Positions 60,397 to 64,000 of a stretch of 64,000 nucleotides of DNA are shown piece after piece. The notes below the pieces were generated by a model. It was not told where the DNA came from and did no database searches. It worked only from the letters and a program-made list of their open reading frames with translations. The position numbers and the translations under genes were made by a program. The stretch lies in assembly GCF_001717955.1 (NCBI RefSeq), contig NZ_CP014168.1, positions 1,364,001 through 1,428,000 of the forward strand, read 5' to 3'. Source of the stretch: Sphingomonas panacis (GTDB lineage Bacteria > Pseudomonadota > Alphaproteobacteria > Sphingomonadales > Sphingomonadaceae). How positions within the stretch are numbered: position 1 is the first letter of the stretch; each line of letters opens with the position of its first letter.

Positions 60397-62709
60397 CTAA
60401 ACCGGGTTGCCCTCGCGGTCGCGCAGCACTTCGCGGCGGCCGACATGGTCGGGGCGGCCGACGATGCCGTCCTTCTCCATCCGTTCGATCAGCCGCGCCG
60501 CCGAGTTGTAGCCGATGCGAAGCTGGCGCTGGAGCCACGAGGTCGAGGCCTTCTGGCTTTCGCACACCAACTGGATCGCGTTGCGATATTGCTGGTCCTC
60601 GGCCGAATCCTCGCCGGCCGGCGCGCCGTCCATCGCGAAGCTCTCCTCGGGCTCCTCGGTCACCGACTGGATGTAATCGGGCCGGCCCTGCGCACGCCAG
60701 TGATCGGCGACGGCATGCACCTCGTCGTCGGACACGAACGGGCCGTGGACGCGAACGATGCCCTTGCCGCCGGGCATGTACAGCATGTCGCCCTTGCCGA
60801 GCAGTTGCTCGGCGCCCTGTTCGCCCAGAATGGTGCGCGAATCGATCTTCGAGGTGACGTGGAAGGAAATCCGCGTTGGAAGGTTCGCCTTGATGACGCC
60901 GGTGATGACGTCCACCGACGGCCGCTGGGTCGCCATGATGAGGTGGATGCCGGCCGCGCGCGCTTTCTGCGCGAGCCGCTGGATGAGGAATTCGACTTCC
61001 TTGCCCGCGGTCATCATCAGATCGGCGAGCTCGTCGACGATCACCACGATCTGCGGCAGGATCTGATAGTCGAGCGTCTCTTCCTCGTAGATCGGCGCGC
61101 CGGTGTCGGGGTGGTAGCCGGTCTGCACCTTGCGGCCGAGCGGCTGCCCCTTGACCTTGGCGGCGCGCACCTTGTCGTTGAAGCTGGCGAGGCTGCGCAC
61201 GCCGACCGACGACATCTGCCGGTAGCGGTCCTCCATCTGTTCGACCGCCCATTTAAGCGCGCGCACCGCCTTGGCGGGATCGGTGACGACGGGAGAGAGC
61301 AGGTGCGGGATGTCGTCGTACATGCTCAGTTCGAGCATCTTGGGATCGATCATGATCATCCGGCACTGGTCGGGCCGGAGCCGGTACAGCAGCGACAGGA
61401 TCATGCTGTTGAGGCCGACCGACTTGCCCGATCCGGTGGTGCCCGCGACGAGCAGATGCGGCATCGGCGCGAGGTTGGCGATCACCGGATCGCCGGCGAT
61501 GTTCTTGCCGAGCACCAAAGGCAGCGAGCCAGGTTCGTCCTCGATCGCGTCGATCAGTTCGCGCAGGCCCACCATCTCGCGGCGCGCATTGGGGAGTTCG
61601 ATGCCGATCACGGTGCGCCCCGGAATCGTCGCGACACGCGCCGAAATCGCCGACATGTTGCGCGCGATATCGTCGGCGAGCTGGATGACGCGGTTGGCCT
61701 TGATGCCCGGCGCGGGTTCGAGCTCGTACATCGTCACCACCGGGCCGGGGCGGACGTTGACGATCGATCCCTTCACATGGAAATCGTCGAGCACCGATTC
61801 GAGCAGCCGGGCATTGCGTTCGAGCGCGGCCTTGTCGATCGGCCCGCCGGTCGAGGCGGGGGCCGGGTTGAGCAGGTCGATCGAGGGCAGTTGCGAACTG
61901 TCGCCGAGATCGAACGAGGTCTGCTGCGCGCGCGGGCGCGGCGCGGCGACGCTGGCCATCGTGCGGTCGCTGATCACCGGGGCGGGGCGGGCGTCGGGCA
62001 GGGCGACCGGGCGCGGCACGGTGATGCGCGGCGCGTCGGGCGCGCGCGGCGCGGCGGGCTCGCGGTCATCCTCGACCAGCCCGCCCTGCTCGCGCAGATC
62101 GGCGAGCGCCTTGATCCGGCGCGGGATGCTCGCGCCGTCGAGCCCGACGACGAAGCTCGACGCCCAGCAGGCGAGTCCGGCCAGACCGATCAGCCCGCCC
62201 AGCGCGCGCGCGGTCCACAGCATCGCTTGTTGATCGGGGATGAAGCCGAGCGCGAAGCGCAGCGAATCGGCGATGGCGAGCCCCGCGAGCCCGCCCCATC
62301 CGGCCGGCAGCCACAGCACCGCCGTCGCCGAGATCAGCGCGAGCGTCGTCCCCATCAGCACCACGCCGGCGGTCGCGAGCAGCAGCATCAGCCGCCACCG
62401 CCCGACCGGCACGTCGCGCCACAGCCGCAGCGCGATCAGCAACAGCACCGGCAGCATCAGCACCACGATCGGCCCGAACAGGAACAGCATCAGGTCAGCG
62501 CTCCACGCGCCGACCGGGCCGAGCCAGTTGCGCGCCGGCCCTCCCGAAGCGGTGTTGAACGACGGATCGCCCGAATGGTAGCTCGCCAGCGCGATGACGA
62601 ACGCGACGACACCGATCAGGATCGCCATCGCGCCGATCACCCGGCTGCTGCGCACCGCGCCAGCCTTCACCGTCTCACGCCATAGCGGCGGCTGCACGCG
62701 GCTCGCCAT
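60397..62709 (-). CDS. ftsK: DNA translocase FtsK
   Basis: 770 residues. N-terminal membrane segments (four, within about 30-200), a linker, and the motor domain with Walker A VAGTTGSGKSVGLNSM near 408, Walker B IVVIVDELADLMM, and a C-terminal gamma winged helix (ASTSWLQRQLRIGYNSAARLIERMEKDGIVG) that reads KOPS. It segregates chromosome termini at the septum. Length is normal for alphaproteobacterial FtsK. Confidence 0.96.
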   Translation of the reverse strand: MASRVQPPLWRETVKAGAVRSSRVIGAMAILIGVVAFVIALASYHSGDPSFNTASGGPARNWLGPVGAWSADLMLFLFGPIVVLMLPVLLLIALRLWRDVPVGRWRLMLLLATAGVVLMGTTLALISATAVLWLPAGWGGLAGLAIADSLRFALGFIPDQQAMLWTARALGGLIGLAGLACWASSFVVGLDGASIPRRIKALADLREQGGLVEDDREPAAPRAPDAPRITVPRPVALPDARPAPVISDRTMASVAAPRPRAQQTSFDLGDSSQLPSIDLLNPAPASTGGPIDKAALERNARLLESVLDDFHVKGSIVNVRPGPVVTMYELEPAPGIKANRVIQLADDIARNMSAISARVATIPGRTVIGIELPNARREMVGLRELIDAIEDEPGSLPLVLGKNIAGDPVIANLAPMPHLLVAGTTGSGKSVGLNSMILSLLYRLRPDQCRMIMIDPKMLELSMYDDIPHLLSPVVTDPAKAVRALKWAVEQMEDRYRQMSSVGVRSLASFNDKVRAAKVKGQPLGRKVQTGYHPDTGAPIYEEETLDYQILPQIVVIVDELADLMMTAGKEVEFLIQRLAQKARAAGIHLIMATQRPSVDVITGVIKANLPTRISFHVTSKIDSRTILGEQGAEQLLGKGDMLYMPGGKGIVRVHGPFVSDDEVHAVADHWRAQGRPDYIQSVTEEPEESFAMDGAPAGEDSAEDQQYRNAIQLVCESQKASTSWLQRQLRIGYNSAARLIERMEKDGIVGRPDHVGRREVLRDREGNPV

Positions 62710-62827
62710 GCTTCGAAGTTCCCTGAATGTGCGCTGTTGGTTCCGCCGCGATCATCGCGCGGGACGAGTCTCGCGTCAAGATTGGCGGCGGTCGGGCCGC
62801 TGGCGGAGTGCACGCGACATGCCCCTT

Positions 62828-62920
62828 CTTGTTCTCCCGCGCAGGCGGGAGTCCAGAGTCGCAGGAGCCGTAATCGTGGTTTTGCTTGGCCCTGGGCTCC
62901 CGCGTGCGCGGGAGAACAAG
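62828..62920. repeat. Inverted repeat upstream of ftsK and dacB
   Basis: 24-bp arms 62828-62851 and 62897-62920 (both with CTCCCGCG...GCGGGAG) are reverse complements with one mismatch; inside them, a further TCCAGAG/CTGGG pair. A mobile REP-like/palindromic unit in the divergent gap of ftsK and dacB (62710-62998). Confidence 0.75.
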
Positions 62921-62998
62921 AAAAGGTTCAGGACGCTCGCGTCGATCACCGGGCGGCTATGCGTTGCGGATGCGGCCTCGTTCGCTACGCTGTTGCGC

Positions 62999-64000
62999 AT
63001 GAAGCGTGCGCTGTCTCTGTGTCTCGTCCTCGCAGCCCCTGCTGCCGCACAGGCGCCGGGTGGACCGATCGCGGCTGCGCTCGCCACCGCGCCGGCGGGG
63101 ACTCGCTTCGGCTTGCTCGTCCTGGATGCGGACGGGCGCGAACGGGTCGCGGTGCATCCCGACGACCGCTTCATGCCGGCCTCGAATACCAAGATCTTCA
63201 CCACCGCGACCGCCTATGCGACGCTCGGCGACCTGTCCTTGCCCGATGCCGGGGGCGGTGCGAGCGTGCGGATCGACGGGCGCGACGTGGTGCTGGCGGG
63301 GCACGGCGACGCGCGGCTGTCGAGCGCGGCGGATTGCTCGGTCGATTGCCTCGCCACGCTCGCCGATGCGGTGGCGGCGAAGACGCGCAGCGTGCGCGAC
63401 GTGATCGGCGACGATAGCTGGTTCCCGGACCTGCGCTGGAGCCCGGGGATGAGCTGGAACAACATCCCGACCCGCTCGGGCACCGGCGTCTCGGCGCTGA
63501 CGCTCGACGACAACGAACTGCCGGTCACGGTGACGCCTGCCGCATCTTCAGGCGCGGCGCCGGTCATCGCAGTCGCGCCTTATTATACGGTTGAGAATGC
63601 CGCGATGACGGTGGCGGGCGGCGCGACCGCGATCGGCTTCGATCGCGCGCCGAACGGGCGGGTGCTGCGGATCACCGGCACGATCGCGCTCGGCGCCAAG
63701 CCGCTGCGCGAGCGGATCGGCATCGACGATCCCGCCGACTATGCCGCGTGGACCTTCCGCACGCTCCTGCGCGCGCGGGGTGTGAACGTGACCGGGCGGA
63801 TCGTGGTGCGGCATCGCCCGCCCGGCCCCGCCGACGATCCCGTCCGGCGTGGCGGCGCGCCCGCCGCGCATCCGCCGGAACCGCAGGCGCTGGCGCGGGC
63901 CGTGCCGCCGCCGCTCGCCGGGGATGTGCGGATCACCAACAAGCAGAGCCAGAACCTCCACGCCGAACTGCTGCTGCGCCGGATCGGGCGGGTGCGCGGC
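62999..64000 (+). CDS. dacB: D-alanyl-D-alanine carboxypeptidase/endopeptidase (PBP4, S13 family), 3' end outside window
   Basis: 334 residues visible, and the frame runs off the window end. Signal peptide (ALSLCLVLAAPAAAQA). Active-site SxxK as ASNTK (Ser62-Lys65), SxN as SQN in NKQSQNLHAELLLR, and GMSWNNIPTRSGTGVSALTLDDNE, typical of S13 PBP4. It trims or hydrolyses peptidoglycan cross-links in the periplasm. The C-terminal KTG motif lies beyond the window. Confidence 0.92.
   Translation, partial: MKRALSLCLVLAAPAAAQAPGGPIAAALATAPAGTRFGLLVLDADGRERVAVHPDDRFMPASNTKIFTTATAYATLGDLSLPDAGGGASVRIDGRDVVLAGHGDARLSSAADCSVDCLATLADAVAAKTRSVRDVIGDDSWFPDLRWSPGMSWNNIPTRSGTGVSALTLDDNELPVTVTPAASSGAAPVIAVAPYYTVENAAMTVAGGATAIGFDRAPNGRVLRITGTIALGAKPLRERIGIDDPADYAAWTFRTLLRARGVNVTGRIVVRHRPPGPADDPVRRGGAPAAHPPEPQALARAVPPPLAGDVRITNKQSQNLHAELLLRRIGRVRG

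Noticed and set aside
60328..62685. 785-codon plus-strand frame opposite ftsK
   Set aside because: Antisense shadow of FtsK, rich in R, H and D with no domain; high-GC codon bias leaves such frames open.

Overview
The window is GC-rich DNA from a sphingomonad-type alphaproteobacterium. This is inferred from codon use, a bio/hisC/folK/xth/ftsK housekeeping background, a TonB-dependent receptor, and REP-like intergenic inverted repeats of a kind common in Sphingomonas relatives. It holds two stretches of host chromosome on either side of a complete-looking temperate prophage of the P2 (Peduovirus) type.

Left host part (1-15334): the 3' part of a mannitol-dehydrogenase-family gene, an AraD1/GguC-like FAH-fold gene, biotin genes bioA, bioD and bioF on the minus strand, an AbrB-Doc toxin-antitoxin pair, a cation diffusion facilitator, a membrane acyltransferase, a DbpA-type DEAD-box helicase, hisC, a DUF4893-like lipoprotein, a beta-helix protein and a TonB-dependent receptor.

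Prophage (15335-54396, about 39 kb): bounded by a 19-bp direct repeat that is the 3' end of tRNA-Lys(TTT). The intact tRNA is at the right end, next to the integrase. From left to right: attL with candidate integrase arm sites, a candidate cos site, an orphan gene and a Dam-type methylase; portal (Q) and terminase ATPase (P) leftward; scaffold/protease O, capsid N, terminase M, L, X, holin, lysozyme, Rz/Rz1-like spanins, R and S rightward; then J, I, the tail fibre H, a Tfa-like gene and tail accessory genes including an SGNH-hydrolase-like protein; then V, W, sheath FI, tube FII, E/E', tape measure T, U and D. A lysogeny module follows (HTH repressor, divergent YdaS/Cro-like gene, CII-like gene and an Ogr/Delta-type zinc-finger activator). 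After it comes a rightward early operon: zinc/Toprim/P-loop primase-helicase, a GapR-like protein, many small orphans, an ASCH protein, a PAPS-reductase-like protein, a DNA methyltransferase, a small protein and the integrase.

The phage control circuit can be read from the sequence. Three near-identical 23-bp dyads (TTGTRGA-N7-TCYACAA) lie in the P-O divergent gap, before J and before V. They are the expected kind of target for the Ogr-like protein at 44554-44889, so they probably define the late promoters. Gene E carries an in-frame T TTT TTG slippery heptamer, and the -1 frame is open into E', as in P2. V and W have moved from their P2 position (before J) to the head of the tail-sheath operon, behind their own late dyad.

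Right host part (54397-64000): folK, a family-5-like uracil-DNA glycosylase, a candidate intrinsically terminated small RNA, N-carbamoylputrescine amidase, a small lipoprotein, ribA, xth, lolA, ftsK and the 5' part of a PBP4-type D-Ala-D-Ala carboxypeptidase gene. Without the prophage, folK and tRNA-Lys would lie directly next to the TonB-dependent receptor.
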